This document shows, in pieces, positions 17,653-26,757 of a DNA stretch of 64,000 nucleotides. The translations under genes were made by a program, and so were the position numbers. This DNA is from an uncultured Eubacteriales bacterium. GTDB taxonomy: Bacteria; Bacillota; Clostridia; Christensenellales; Borkfalkiaceae. Numbering within the stretch: the first letter of the stretch is position 1; each line of letters opens with the position of its first letter. The notes beneath the pieces were generated by a model. It was not told where the DNA came from. It searched no databases and was given only the letters and a program-made list of their open reading frames with translations. The stretch lies in contig CAJLRM010000002.1 in the NCBI GenBank assembly GCA_905209085.1, positions 399,019 to 463,018 on the forward strand, in the 5' to 3' direction.

Positions 17653-18213
17653 ATGAAAGAGTATACGCACAAGAAGGAAGAATATGCGGATTCCGTTCCC
17701 GTTCCTCTGAGGGAAATTTTTATAAAGAGGGAAGAAAAACGGAGAAAAGCGAGCTCGCTTTCCGTGTGCGGGTCGTTGCGCTGCACCTGCGGAAGCGAAA
17801 GTTTCCGTTTGTATGTCTGTGCGGAAAAGACGAAGAAATACATCTTAGCAGCCGAGCGTTCGGGCGGATTCAGTCTTGCCGTTTTCGGGAGATGCGTTCG
17901 GTGTAATCGGGAGCGGGAACTTTTCGATGCCGCAAAGCACGGGTGGGACGGATTTGTATGCAAAGAAAATCTCCCCGCGAAAAAGGACGAGCTCGATTTG
18001 TGGACCTGCGGCAAATGCGGCGGCGAAACGTTTGAGGCGGAAATGAAGATAGAGCCGTGCACCACCTTTCAAGAGGATCTCAAAGAGGAGATAGAACGAG
18101 GGGAATTTTCCCCGTCCGATTGGGCAAACGCGTTCTTGTGTCTGAGCATGAGTCTGCGCTGTACGAAATGCGGACGTAAATTCAAAAAATGGCTGGATTA
18201 CGAAGCCGCTTAA
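17653..18213 (+). CDS. Zinc-ribbon protein, unknown function
   Basis: 186 residues with four cysteine clusters: CTCGSE near 41, CVRC near 80, CGKC near 118 and CTKC near 172. They should make two zinc ribbons. The rest has no recognisable catalytic motif. There is no ribosome binding site before the ATG. It ends 13 bp before aroC, so the two genes are almost certainly co-transcribed; a role connected with the shikimate genes is unproven. Confidence 0.8.
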   Translation: MKEYTHKKEEYADSVPVPLREIFIKREEKRRKASSLSVCGSLRCTCGSESFRLYVCAEKTKKYILAAERSGGFSLAVFGRCVRCNRERELFDAAKHGWDGFVCKENLPAKKDELDLWTCGKCGGETFEAEMKIEPCTTFQEDLKEEIERGEFSPSDWANAFLCLSMSLRCTKCGRKFKKWLDYEAA

Positions 18214-18226
18214 AGGAGGATTTTCC

Positions 18227-19351
18227 ATGAAACTGACAACGGCGGGAGAATCGCACGGAAAAGCCCTGATCGCCGTCATCGAGGGACTGCCTGCGCATCT
18301 TGAAATCGATACGGAAAAAATAAACGCGGAACTTGCGCTTCGCCAAAGCGGTTTCGGCCGCGGCGGAAGACAAAAGATCGAAACCGACCGCGTCGAGATC
18401 CTCACCGGGGTGCGCAATCGGGAAACGCTCGGCAGTCCTCTCACCCTTTGCATTTACAATCGCGATTATGAAAATTGGCGCGCGTATATGTCGGACGGCG
18501 CGTGCGACGTTTCCGCGCGCACCGTCACCAAGGTCCGTCCCGGTCACGCGGACCTCGCGGGCGTGATAAAATTCGCCCAAAACGACGCGCGCAATATTTT
18601 AGAGCGCGCTTCTGCGCGCGAAACCGCCATTCGCGTGGCGGCGGGCAGTGTGTTCAAACAATATCTTTCGGCGCTCGGCGTGGAGATCGGCGGCTACGTA
18701 AAAGAGGTTTGCGGAGTAAAGGACGAGGGCAGGTATGCGTTCTCCGAGCTGTCCCGCGCCAAGGAGAGCGGTTTGGGGATGCTCGACGCGGCGGCGGAGA
18801 AAGAAGCGGAGGAAAAGGTGGCGTCCTTGAAAACAGCGGGCGATACGGCGGGCGGCGTCGCGGAAATCCGCGTGAAGGGACTCAAAAGCGGCTTCGGCAG
18901 CTGTATGACGTATGCGGAGAAGCTGGACGCGCGCCTTGCGGCGGGATTGATGAGCATACAGGCGGTAAAGGGCGTCGAGGTGGGCGCAGGCTTTGCCTCG
19001 GGCGGTTTGAGCGGGCGGGAAGTCCACGACGAAATCTTTTATGAAAACGGCTTCCGCAGGGCTACCAATCGCGCGGGCGGCATCGAGGGCGGAATGTCGA
19101 ACGGCGAGGAGATCGTCCTGCGCGCCGCGATGAAGCCGATTCCCACGCTGATGCGGGGACTTGGCACCGCCGACTATCTCACGCACGAAAGGGCGACGGC
19201 GGCTTCCGAACGCAGCGACGTGTGCGCCGTTTTCGCCCTCGAAGTCATCGCCGAGGCGGTCGTCGCGGAAATCCTCGCAAAGACGATCGCCGAACGCTTG
19301 GGCGGGGATACCGTGTACGAGGTCGTCGAAAGATACCGGGCTTTGCCGTAA
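18227..19351 (+). CDS. aroC: Chorismate synthase
   Basis: 374 residues, typical length. Family signatures: GESHGKAL near residue 6, RQSGFGRGGRQKIE, RPGHADLAGVIKF, SARETAIRVAAGS, and GIEGGMSNGE. It converts EPSP to chorismate with reduced FMN, the last step of the shikimate pathway. AAAGGAGG precedes the ATG. Placing the last enzyme first in the cluster is a feature of several Firmicutes. Confidence 0.96.
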   Translation: MKLTTAGESHGKALIAVIEGLPAHLEIDTEKINAELALRQSGFGRGGRQKIETDRVEILTGVRNRETLGSPLTLCIYNRDYENWRAYMSDGACDVSARTVTKVRPGHADLAGVIKFAQNDARNILERASARETAIRVAAGSVFKQYLSALGVEIGGYVKEVCGVKDEGRYAFSELSRAKESGLGMLDAAAEKEAEEKVASLKTAGDTAGGVAEIRVKGLKSGFGSCMTYAEKLDARLAAGLMSIQAVKGVEVGAGFASGGLSGREVHDEIFYENGFRRATNRAGGIEGGMSNGEEIVLRAAMKPIPTLMRGLGTADYLTHERATAASERSDVCAVFALEVIAEAVVAEILAKTIAERLGGDTVYEVVERYRALP

Positions 19352-19374
19352 CCACGGAAGGGAGGAGAGGGAAT

Positions 19375-20151
19375 ATGCGGACGGACGGCGAAGAAAAAGA
19401 GATGCGTCTTATGGGAACGGGAGCGCGCTCAAAGGTATACTCGGACGGGCGATTCGCTTGGAAAGTATACGGGAAGGGCGTGGAAAAGAGCGCCGTTTTT
19501 TACGAAGCTCTCGTCCATTCTCTGGCGGAAAAGGCGGGGGTTCCGACGGCAAAGATATACGGCGTGTACGAAACGAAGGGCGTTTTGTCCGTAAAAATGG
19601 ACTGTCTTGGCGGAAAGCCTTTAAACGACTTGATCGTCGCGTCGCCTTCCGAAACGGAATTTTATCTCGGCAAAATGCTCTCTCTGCAAGCGGAGATTCA
19701 AGCGAAAAAGATATGGCTTCCTTTGAATTTGAAGAGCAGACTGCGCGAAAAAATAGAAAACGGTTCGCTGTTGCCGAAAGCGGAAATGCGCGGCGTACTT
19801 AAACTGTTGGAGAAAATGCCCTGCGGCGATTCTCTCTGTCACGGAGATTTTCACGGCTATAATATCCTCGTCGAAGACGGGCGGTATACGGTCGTCGATT
19901 GGGCGGATGCCGCGACGGGATTCGGAGAGGCGGACATATGTAGGACGTATATGCTCTATTTTTTCCGCGCCCCTAAGATAGCGGACAAGTATCTGGACTT
20001 GTATTGCGGGCGGGAAAACAAATCCCGATCGGAGATTCTCCGATGGCTGCCCGTCGTCGGCGCGGCGCGCCTCGGCGAAGGACAGGCGGGCGAAAGGCGG
20101 TTTATCGAAGAATGGATAGGATCTTTCCTGTCGTGCGGAAAAGTTTTTTAA
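19375..20151 (+). CDS. APH/kinase-fold phosphotransferase in the aro cluster
   Basis: 258 residues with the aminoglycoside-phosphotransferase/choline-kinase fold. The catalytic loop HGDFHGYN lies near residue 159, the metal-binding D of VDWADA near 179, and an N-terminal nucleotide-binding segment with the lysine of FAWKVYG is visible. Substrates in this family vary (sugars, small alcohols, antibiotics) and cannot be read from sequence. GGGAGGAGAGGG precedes the ATG. It lies 23 bp after aroC and 100 bp before aroB, all on one strand. Confidence 0.87.
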   Translation: MRTDGEEKEMRLMGTGARSKVYSDGRFAWKVYGKGVEKSAVFYEALVHSLAEKAGVPTAKIYGVYETKGVLSVKMDCLGGKPLNDLIVASPSETEFYLGKMLSLQAEIQAKKIWLPLNLKSRLREKIENGSLLPKAEMRGVLKLLEKMPCGDSLCHGDFHGYNILVEDGRYTVVDWADAATGFGEADICRTYMLYFFRAPKIADKYLDLYCGRENKSRSEILRWLPVVGAARLGEGQAGERRFIEEWIGSFLSCGKVF

Positions 20152-20251
20152 ACGGCGCTCGGCGGGATTGAAAAATCCATAAAGCGGTGCGCGGAAAAGC
20201 GCAAAAAAGGAAATTTGTCGCGGCGAAAGGCGCGCCGCACGGGAGGTCTTC

Positions 20252-21349
20252 ATGGAAAAAATCGTCTTGAAAACTCCTTCCGCGGAAGGAGAAATATACG
20301 TCGGGGAAGGCGCGTGCGAGTCCCGCCTGCCCCTTCTCGTCGCGGGACAGAAAAATTTTGTCGTCGCGGATTCCAACGTATACGCGCTGTACGGCGGATT
20401 TTTCGCCCGATATTTTGCGGACTCGGAAATCTATGTCCTTCCCGCGGGCGAAGAGAGCAAGAATTTCTCTCGGCTGGGGGATATTTTAAAGAGCATGACG
20501 AAGGCGGGGCTGCACCGCTCCTCGCGGCTGTTCGCGGTAGGCGGCGGCGTCGTCGGGGACATCGGCGGTTTGGCGGCGTCCCTTTATATGCGCGGCATTT
20601 CCTGCGTGCAGGTGCCCACGACGCTTCTGGCGCAGGTGGACAGCGGAGTGGGCGGCAAGACGGCGGTGGATCTTTGCGGCGTCAAGAACGTCGTCGGCGC
20701 CTTTTATCAGCCCTTTGAGGTCGTGGCGGACCCGCAATTTTTAAAGACGCTGCCCGCGCGGGAGATCAAGTGCGGCTTGGGCGAGATCGTCAAATACGCC
20801 GCGCTCAACGCGGGGATTTTTGACGCGCTGAAAGAAAACGGGGAGCGTTTGACAAAGTTGCGCTTTCTCTCTTCCCTGATTCCGGTATGCGTCCGGCATA
20901 AGGCGAAAGTCGTGACGGAGGACGAACGGGAAACGGGGGAGCGCAAATCCCTCAACGTCGGGCACACGACGGGGCACGCCGTGGAACTTTCCTCCTCTCT
21001 TTCCCACGGGGAAAGTGTGCTTTGGGGAATGTTGTTCGAAACGAAGCTGGCGCAAAAATACGGCGTCTGCGAAGCCGAATACGGGAGGGAACTCGTCGGA
21101 TTGGTGACAAGGGCGCTGAACGCCGCCCCCCGTTCCGCCGCGGATTTTTCCCGTATCGGCAAAGACGCGGAAAAGGCGCGTTCGGACAAAAAGAATCTGG
21201 ACGACGGAAAAATCTGTATATCCGCGGCGAAGAGCAGGGGAAAATGGACGCTGCTTTCTTTGCCGTTCGAAGAATATAAACAGGGATTGGAAGAGATAGC
21301 GAGAAATGTGGAAAATACCAAATACGAGGACGAATATGAAGGAAATTAA
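20252..21349 (+). CDS. aroB: 3-dehydroquinate synthase
   Basis: 365 residues. NAD and substrate motifs: GGGVVGDIGGLAAS, QVPTTLLAQVDSGVGGKTAVD, GLGEIVKYA, and the zinc ligands in GHTTGHAVE and HGESV. It makes 3-dehydroquinate from DAHP, the second step of the pathway. The DAHP synthase of step one is not in this window. The gene overlaps aroA by 14 bases. Confidence 0.96.
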   Translation: MEKIVLKTPSAEGEIYVGEGACESRLPLLVAGQKNFVVADSNVYALYGGFFARYFADSEIYVLPAGEESKNFSRLGDILKSMTKAGLHRSSRLFAVGGGVVGDIGGLAASLYMRGISCVQVPTTLLAQVDSGVGGKTAVDLCGVKNVVGAFYQPFEVVADPQFLKTLPAREIKCGLGEIVKYAALNAGIFDALKENGERLTKLRFLSSLIPVCVRHKAKVVTEDERETGERKSLNVGHTTGHAVELSSSLSHGESVLWGMLFETKLAQKYGVCEAEYGRELVGLVTRALNAAPRSAADFSRIGKDAEKARSDKKNLDDGKICISAAKSRGKWTLLSLPFEEYKQGLEEIARNVENTKYEDEYEGN

Positions 21350-22592
21350 GCCCATAGGCGCATTCGAAGGCGAATTTGAACTTCCCGGCGACAAATCCAT
21401 CACCCACCGCGCCGTCATGCTCAACGCGGGCGCGGAGGGAGAAGCGGTCGTCACGCACGCTTTGATGGGCGGGGACTGCCTCTCCACCTGCCAGTGTATG
21501 CGCGCGCTCGGGGCCCGGATCGACATCGACGGAACGACGCTCTGCGTGCACGGCACGCCCCGGTTTCGGACGGGGGTAAGGCTCAATTGCGGCAATTCGG
21601 GTACGACGATGCGGCTTTTGACGGGCTTTGCCGCGGGAAAAAATATCGAGGCGGTTCTCTTCGGCGACGAATCCCTTTCCGGGAGGCCGATGGCGCGCGT
21701 GGCTTCCCCGCTTTCTCTTTTGGGCGCGGACGTCCGCACGACGGAAGGACACGCGCCCGTGTGCGTTTTCCCCGCGCCTTTGCGGGGCGCGGAGATCGAA
21801 ATGAGCATCGCTTCCGCACAGGTAAAGAGCGCGCTGCTTCTCGCGGGGTTGTCCGCGGAGGGCGTCACCGCCGTCGTCGAACCGCAGAAAACGCGCGATC
21901 ATACCGAACGCCTGCTCGCCGCCATGGGCGCGGACATCCGCTGCAAAGACGGGCGCATCGAATTGAAACGCAGTCTTTTGAAAGCGGTGGACGTTTGCGT
22001 GCCCTCGGACATTTCCTCCGCGGCGTATTTTATGGCGCTGGGCGCGCTGAAAGGCAGGACGCTGTGCAAAAACGTAGGCATCAATCCCACCCGCATGGGG
22101 ATCCTGACGGCGTTCGATCGGCTGGGCGTCCGATATTCCATTCTCAACCGCAGGGTGTCGGGCGGCGAGGAAACGGCGGACATTCTCGTCGAAAAATCGC
22201 CGATGCGGGGAATTTCGCTGACCAAAGAGGACATTCCCTCCATGATAGACGAATTGCCCCTGGTGGCGCTTCTCTGCGCGTTCGCGGACGGCGAAAGCCG
22301 CATTTCGGGCGCGAAGGAACTTCGCGTCAAGGAGAGCGACCGCATCCGCACCACCTCGGAAATGATCGCGGCGCTGGGCGGGATCTGCATCGAAACGGAG
22401 GACGGATTCGTCATCCGCGGCAAAGACAAGCTCGCGGGCGGAAACGTGGACAGCTACCTCGATCACCGCATCGCCATGACGGCGGCGGTGGGGCTTCTCG
22501 CGTCGGAAAAGGGCGGCGGCATCGCCCGCCCCGAATGCTGCGCCATTTCTTTCCCCGGCTTCTTTCAGCTTCTCGGCGCAGGTTCCGTATGA
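21336..22592 (+). CDS. aroA: EPSP synthase (3-phosphoshikimate 1-carboxyvinyltransferase)
   Basis: 418 residues. Motifs: PGDKSITHR, GNSGTTMRLLTG (phosphoenolpyruvate/shikimate-3-phosphate binding), RPMARV, IDELPLVA and LRVKESDRI. It joins phosphoenolpyruvate to shikimate 3-phosphate. The start at 21336 follows GAGGACGAAT and lies inside the end of aroB. The GNSGTTMR stretch carries the glycine that corresponds to the glyphosate-sensitive position; no obvious resistance substitution is seen by eye. Confidence 0.96.
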   Translation: MKEIKPIGAFEGEFELPGDKSITHRAVMLNAGAEGEAVVTHALMGGDCLSTCQCMRALGARIDIDGTTLCVHGTPRFRTGVRLNCGNSGTTMRLLTGFAAGKNIEAVLFGDESLSGRPMARVASPLSLLGADVRTTEGHAPVCVFPAPLRGAEIEMSIASAQVKSALLLAGLSAEGVTAVVEPQKTRDHTERLLAAMGADIRCKDGRIELKRSLLKAVDVCVPSDISSAAYFMALGALKGRTLCKNVGINPTRMGILTAFDRLGVRYSILNRRVSGGEETADILVEKSPMRGISLTKEDIPSMIDELPLVALLCAFADGESRISGAKELRVKESDRIRTTSEMIAALGGICIETEDGFVIRGKDKLAGGNVDSYLDHRIAMTAAVGLLASEKGGGIARPECCAISFPGFFQLLGAGSV

Positions 22593-22680
22593 CGGAAAAA
22601 ATCGCAAACGCGAAGCCCCGGGAAATCGAAAAACGCGCAATTCGCAATAGGAAAGGGCGAGCCGCGGGAGGAACATCGGC

Positions 22681-23478
22681 ATGAAAAAATTGAAATTGGC
22701 GCTCATCGGAAAAGACGTTTCCCGATCGGAGAGCGAAAGGATGCACCGCTTTATTCTCCAAGGCAAGGGCGCGGCGTGCGATTACGAAAACGTTTCCGTC
22801 GGCGCGGAATCTTTCGGAAAAGAAGCCGGGCGGCTCTTAAAGGAAACGGACGGCTTCAACGTCACGATTCCCTATAAAAAGTCAATCATCGCTCTTTTGA
22901 ACGAAACGAAAGGGGACGCGGCGGCGTTCGATTCGGTGAATACGGTACTCTCCGCGCAAAAGACGGGCTACAACACGGACGGCGTGGGCTTTCTCCTGAT
23001 GCTTCGCCGCGCGGGCGTACGGACGCAGGATCGGCGGGCGCTGGTGCTGGGCGCGGGCGGGGCGGGGCGAAGCACGGCGGCGTCCCTCAAAAAAGCGGGC
23101 GCCGAGGTGTTTCTCTATCAGCGCCGGCAGGAGCTTTTAAAGGACGTCTGCTTTTCGCTCGGCGTGCGCGCGGCGGCGGACCCCGCAAGCGTCCCTTGCG
23201 ACGTCCTGATCAATTGCACGGGCGTGGGAATGCACGAGAGCGTGGGCGTATCGCCCGTAGGCGAAGAAACGATCAAAAATTGCGTGGCGGCGGTGGACCT
23301 CATTTACCGCCCCGCGCAGTCGGAATTTCTGCGGCTCGCGCAAAAGCTCGGCAAAAAAACGCTCAACGGGCACGCGATGCTGTTTTATCAGGCGTACCTT
23401 TCGGATTGTCTGTATCTCGCCCTTCCCGCCGACGAGGAGGAAGCGGAGGGACTTTATAGGAACTATCTCGAAGGTTGA
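22681..23478 (+). CDS. aroE: Shikimate dehydrogenase
   Basis: 265 residues. The N-terminal substrate site keeps both serines (VSRSESERMH) but lacks the usual H-S-L-S-P wording; GFNVTIPYKK supplies the catalytic lysine, NTDGVGF the catalytic aspartate, and LGAGGAGRS the NADP-binding loop. NGHAMLFYQA matches the C-terminal Gln segment. It reduces 3-dehydroshikimate to shikimate. It is 88 bp after aroA, with a purine-rich ribosome binding site (GGGAGGAAC). Confidence 0.92.
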   Translation: MKKLKLALIGKDVSRSESERMHRFILQGKGAACDYENVSVGAESFGKEAGRLLKETDGFNVTIPYKKSIIALLNETKGDAAAFDSVNTVLSAQKTGYNTDGVGFLLMLRRAGVRTQDRRALVLGAGGAGRSTAASLKKAGAEVFLYQRRQELLKDVCFSLGVRAAADPASVPCDVLINCTGVGMHESVGVSPVGEETIKNCVAAVDLIYRPAQSEFLRLAQKLGKKTLNGHAMLFYQAYLSDCLYLALPADEEEAEGLYRNYLEG

Positions 23479-23598
23479 AAAGGGGTCCCGCTTTCGTTCA
23501 AAGCCATTCGCCGTCTTTTAAAGGCGCGGCTTTTCCGTCGTTCCCATGAAAAGGGGAGAAAACGGGCACCGCAGGTTTTTTTGGAGGAAAAAGTCATC

Positions 23599-24048
23599 AT
23601 GAAATTTTTGATCATCAACGGAGTCAATCTCAATTTGACGGGGGTGCGTGAAAAGAGCGTCTACGGCGCCCGTTCCCTCGCGGAGATCAACGAAAAAATC
23701 GCCGCCTATTGCGCGAGTCGGGGCGACGAAACGGAGTTTTTTCAAAGCAACGCGGAAGGAGAGATTTGCGATAAGCTGCACGAGGCTTATTTAAAGCGCG
23801 CCTTCGACGGAATCGTGCTCAACGCGGGCGCGTTTTCTCATTACAGCTACGCTATCCGCGACGCCGTCGCCGCCATCGACGTCCCCGTGGCAGAAGTGCA
23901 TATGTCGAATATCGCCGCGCGCGAGGAATTCAGAAAAAAGAGCGTCCTGTCCGAGGTCTGCCGCGGCGTGGTGTTCGGTTTCGGCGCGGCGAGTTATCTC
24001 GCCGCCTTAGAGGGCTTAAAGGAATCCCTGACGGAGGAAAAGAAATGA
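23599..24048 (+). CDS. aroQ: 3-dehydroquinate dehydratase, type II
   Basis: 149 residues, the size of type II enzymes. NGVNLNLTGVREKSVYG carries the catalytic Arg and Tyr (the usual Pro is Val here), NAGAFSHYSYAIRDAV matches the substrate-binding segment, and VAEVHMSNI holds the catalytic His. It dehydrates 3-dehydroquinate. The ATG at 23599 follows GGAGG; a TTG at 23581 sits in that site. Its stop overlaps the aroK start (ATGA). Confidence 0.94.
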   Translation: MKFLIINGVNLNLTGVREKSVYGARSLAEINEKIAAYCASRGDETEFFQSNAEGEICDKLHEAYLKRAFDGIVLNAGAFSHYSYAIRDAVAAIDVPVAEVHMSNIAAREEFRKKSVLSEVCRGVVFGFGAASYLAALEGLKESLTEEKK

Positions 24049-24602
24049 ACATCGTATTGTGCGGCATGATGGGGGCGGGCAAGACGAGCGTGGGGGTCAA
24101 GATCGCGGAAACGACGGGGCGGCGCTGGTACGACACCGATCAGATGATCATAGACCGTTACGGGAACATCTCGGACATCTTCGAATATTACGGCGAGGAG
24201 TATTTCCGAAAATTGGAATCGGGGATCGTCAAAGAGCTTTCGAAGGAGGAACACCTGATCATCTCGACGGGCGGAGGTCTGGTCTTGAAGCGCGAAAACA
24301 ACGAACTATTGCAGCAAAACGGCAAGATCGTATTTCTGCGCGCGTCGCTGGATACGCTGGTAAAGCGCCTCAAAGTATACGACAACCGCCCGCTCTTGCA
24401 GGCGGATTCGGGCGTCATCGCGGACAAGCTCGCGGAACTTCTCAGAGTGCGGATGCCCGTGTACGAACACGTGGCGGACTTTATCGTGGACGTGGACGGA
24501 AAGAGCGTGGAGGAATCGGCCGCCGCCGTCATTCAAACCGTGGAGAACGCAGCGCTTAAAAAGGCGTCGGAAAAAGAAAGAACGGAAGGGACAGGGATTT
24601 GA
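24045..24602 (+). CDS. aroK: Shikimate kinase
   Basis: 185 residues. P-loop GMMGAGKTSVG near residue 7, shikimate-binding DTDQ, ISTGGGLV, and the lid around DNRPLL. It phosphorylates shikimate at the 3-OH. The start codon overlaps the aroQ stop by 4 bases, and its stop overlaps the next start by 1 base, which indicates tight translational coupling. Confidence 0.95.
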   Translation: MNIVLCGMMGAGKTSVGVKIAETTGRRWYDTDQMIIDRYGNISDIFEYYGEEYFRKLESGIVKELSKEEHLIISTGGGLVLKRENNELLQQNGKIVFLRASLDTLVKRLKVYDNRPLLQADSGVIADKLAELLRVRMPVYEHVADFIVDVDGKSVEESAAAVIQTVENAALKKASEKERTEGTGI

Positions 24603-25309
24603 TGAACGCAAAAAAAACGGTTCTGGTGACGGGCGGCGTGCGCGGGATAGGGAAGGCTGTGGCGCTCGCGTTTTTGAAAAAGGGCTATCGCGTATGCGCG
24701 GCATATTCCTCGGACGAGGACAGCGCCAGAGAAACGGCGGAAGCGGGCGTGGAGATCTATCGCGCGGACGTGACGGAAGAGGCGGAGATCAAAACGCTCT
24801 TTCAAACGATCGGCGGCGTGGACATCCTCGTCAACAACGCGGGCATTTCCCTCGTCAAACAGATACAGGACGTGACGATAGAGGAATGGAACCGCCTTTT
24901 CGCCGTCAACGTGACGGGCGCGTTTCTCTGCACGAGGGAAGCGCTGAAAGGAATGATAAGCAAAAAGAGCGGGCTCGTCGTCAATATTTCTTCCGTGTGG
25001 GGAGAAGTCGGCGGCAGCTGCGAAAGCGCGTATTCCGCTTCCAAAGCCGCGCTCCTCGGCTTCACGAAAGCGCTTTCCAAGGAGCTGGGCTGGTCGGGAA
25101 TCCGCGTCAACTGCGTGTCCCCCGGGGTCATAGACACCCGTATGAACGCGCATTTTTCCAAAGAGGATATGGCGGCTTTGAAAGAGGAAATTCCCGCGGG
25201 CAGGCTCGGCACGGGCGAAGACGTCGCCAAAACGGTGCTGTTTTTGGAAGAAAACGACTATGTCACGGGCGCGGACATTCCCGTCAACGGCGGCTTTTCC
25301 GTGGTATAA
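24602..25309 (+). CDS. Short-chain dehydrogenase/reductase (FabG-like)
   Basis: 235 residues. Classical SDR: TGGVRGIG cofactor loop, NNAG, the Ser-Tyr-Lys triad in SSVWG...YSASK, and NGGFSVV at the C-terminus. FabG of fatty-acid synthesis is possible, but the position at the end of the aro cluster, overlapping aroK by one base (TGATG), leaves another small oxidoreductase function open. A minus-strand terminator overlaps its stop codon. Confidence 0.88.
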   Translation: MNAKKTVLVTGGVRGIGKAVALAFLKKGYRVCAAYSSDEDSARETAEAGVEIYRADVTEEAEIKTLFQTIGGVDILVNNAGISLVKQIQDVTIEEWNRLFAVNVTGAFLCTREALKGMISKKSGLVVNISSVWGEVGGSCESAYSASKAALLGFTKALSKELGWSGIRVNCVSPGVIDTRMNAHFSKEDMAALKEEIPAGRLGTGEDVAKTVLFLEENDYVTGADIPVNGGFSVV

Positions 25310-25348
25310 AAAACGCCGCCTCCCGGTGAGTTCTTTCGGGCGGCGGCA
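25306..25348 (-). terminator. Minus-strand terminator after the proline-rich gene
   Basis: On the minus strand GCCGCC (plus 25343-25348) and GGCGGC (plus 25315-25320) pair as an imperfect stem followed by GTTTTTT. It overlaps the end of the SDR gene, the convergent neighbour. Confidence 0.7.
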
Positions 25349-25420
25349 ATCTGCAACTTTGCGAGGAAAAAAAGCGCCGCCGCGCTCCTTTTGGGAAGGA
25401 GGCTTACGGAAAATTTACGG

Positions 25421-25786
25421 CTATCTCTTTTTAAAATATCGGTCAAGGCATTCCTCGATGAATTTATCCGCTATCCCGTTCGTAGGGGAGGGCGGTTTTT
25501 CTTTTTCGTCCTTAGGGGGCGGCGGATCCTCCTTTTTTTGTTCTTTGCCGCACGGTTCCTCCTTGGGTTTAGGGGGCGGCGGACCTTTGGGCGGCGGAGG
25601 GGGATTGCCCGCTTCGGGCTTTTGTTTTTGAAACAGCGCGAACATTTCCGAAAAACGGGACAAGTCGTTCAAAAATTTCAACATCTCCTCGGAATTTTTG
25701 AGTTTTCCCATCAAGGGCTTGACGCTTTCGGGAAAATCCGGGTTCTGCGAGAGATAGTATAATAAAATCAGCATCATGATTTCCAT
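25421..25786 (-). CDS. Small proline-rich protein, unknown function
   Basis: 121 residues from the ATG at 25786 (an ATG at 25831 would give 136). An N-terminal helical part (LILLYYLSQNPDFPES) is followed by ~45 residues of proline/lysine/glutamate repeats and a basic C-terminal helix. No ribosome binding site is clear at either start. The hydrophobic opening and charged tail suggest a small structural or envelope-associated protein. No family recognised. Confidence 0.6.
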   Translation of the reverse strand: MEIMMLILLYYLSQNPDFPESVKPLMGKLKNSEEMLKFLNDLSRFSEMFALFQKQKPEAGNPPPPPKGPPPPKPKEEPCGKEQKKEDPPPPKDEKEKPPSPTNGIADKFIEECLDRYFKKR

Positions 25787-25880
25787 ACTTTCAATATATG
25801 AAAACGCTAACGAAAAATTGCTTCTCCGCATAGGATAGTATTAAATATTCCGAAAAAATCCCATGAAAAAGGAGAAGTCC

Positions 25881-26198
25881 ATGAGAAGTTTCAAAGATTA
25901 TACCCCGCAGTCTTCGCCGCAGGACGAAAGCGAAATTTTAAAAGAGGCGGCTACGGCGCCCGATCCCGCCATGGAAAGTTCCGCGGCGGAGCTTACAAAA
26001 AAAATAGCCGCCGCGTTCAACGGCAAAAGCAATTCCGATATGCTGAGAAGCATTTTGGGCGAAGCGGAAAAAAGCAAGCGCGCGGGCACGCTCTCCAATG
26101 CGGAGATAGACACTTTTTACGAACAGTTTTCGCCGCTGTTGAACAACGTGCAGCGCCGCCAGCTCAAATCCGTGGTGGAAAGACTCAAAAGGATTTGA
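25881..26198 (+). CDS. Small helical protein, unknown function
   Basis: 105 residues after AAAGGAGAAG. Mostly predicted helix, charged, without membrane segments or cysteines; an Ala-rich middle and a basic end (QLKSVVERLKRI). It is divergent from the proline-rich gene with about 95 bp between the two starts, and the pair may function together. A terminator follows. Confidence 0.65.
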   Translation: MRSFKDYTPQSSPQDESEILKEAATAPDPAMESSAAELTKKIAAAFNGKSNSDMLRSILGEAEKSKRAGTLSNAEIDTFYEQFSPLLNNVQRRQLKSVVERLKRI

Positions 26199-26757
26199 CG
26201 CCGCGCGGGAAAAAACAGAGAAAGGGCATGAAAAAACGCTGCCCTTTCTTTCTCGTCCGCCGCCTTTTTCCCTCGTCGAAGCTCGCCCTTTTCTTGTTCG
26301 TCAACAACAGGCGGCCGGGCTTTTATTTCTTTCTCCTCCCTCGCAAAAGCAAACCCGTAAAAAGCGCCGGGGCGCCGAATATGAAGTGAGGGCCTTCTTT
26401 TTAAAAGGCGCGGGGAACGTCCCGTAAAGAAAAATCGTCTTGTTTTCGGCGCGCAATATCAACGGACGGGACGGGAAACGGATTGATCGGTAAGAGGCGG
26501 AAAATACTCCTTTAAAAAGAGCTCGCCCGATTGCCAATGCGGAATAATACCGCAAGGGGAATTTTATTCGCCTGCAAAGGTTTTAAAAGGGCAAGCAGAG
26601 AAAAAATTTCCCCCTCGGAGTCCATAAAAATTTGCGGGATAAGAGTTGCTTTCCCCGCGCGGGAAAGTGCGGAAAAACCGGCTACCGATTTGAAAAGACC
26701 GTAAAAATCAGGAGCCGCCTTCGGGAAAATAGGAAAGGGATGGCGGAAGCGTATTCG
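26199..26757. other. Convergent intergenic region
   Basis: About 560 bp without a supported gene. The terminator at 26219-26253 is the only clear element. The remainder is made of short purine-rich stretches; no promoter, repeat or conserved frame was recognised. Confidence 0.55.
26219..26253 (+). terminator. Terminator after the small helical-protein gene
   Basis: AGAAAGGGCA pairs perfectly with TGCCCTTTCT (26240-26249), followed by TTCT. Confidence 0.75.

Noticed and set aside
20952..22766. 604-codon minus-strand open frame opposite aroB, aroA and aroE
   Set aside because: Covers the recognised genes antisense; its length comes from codon bias of the coding strand.
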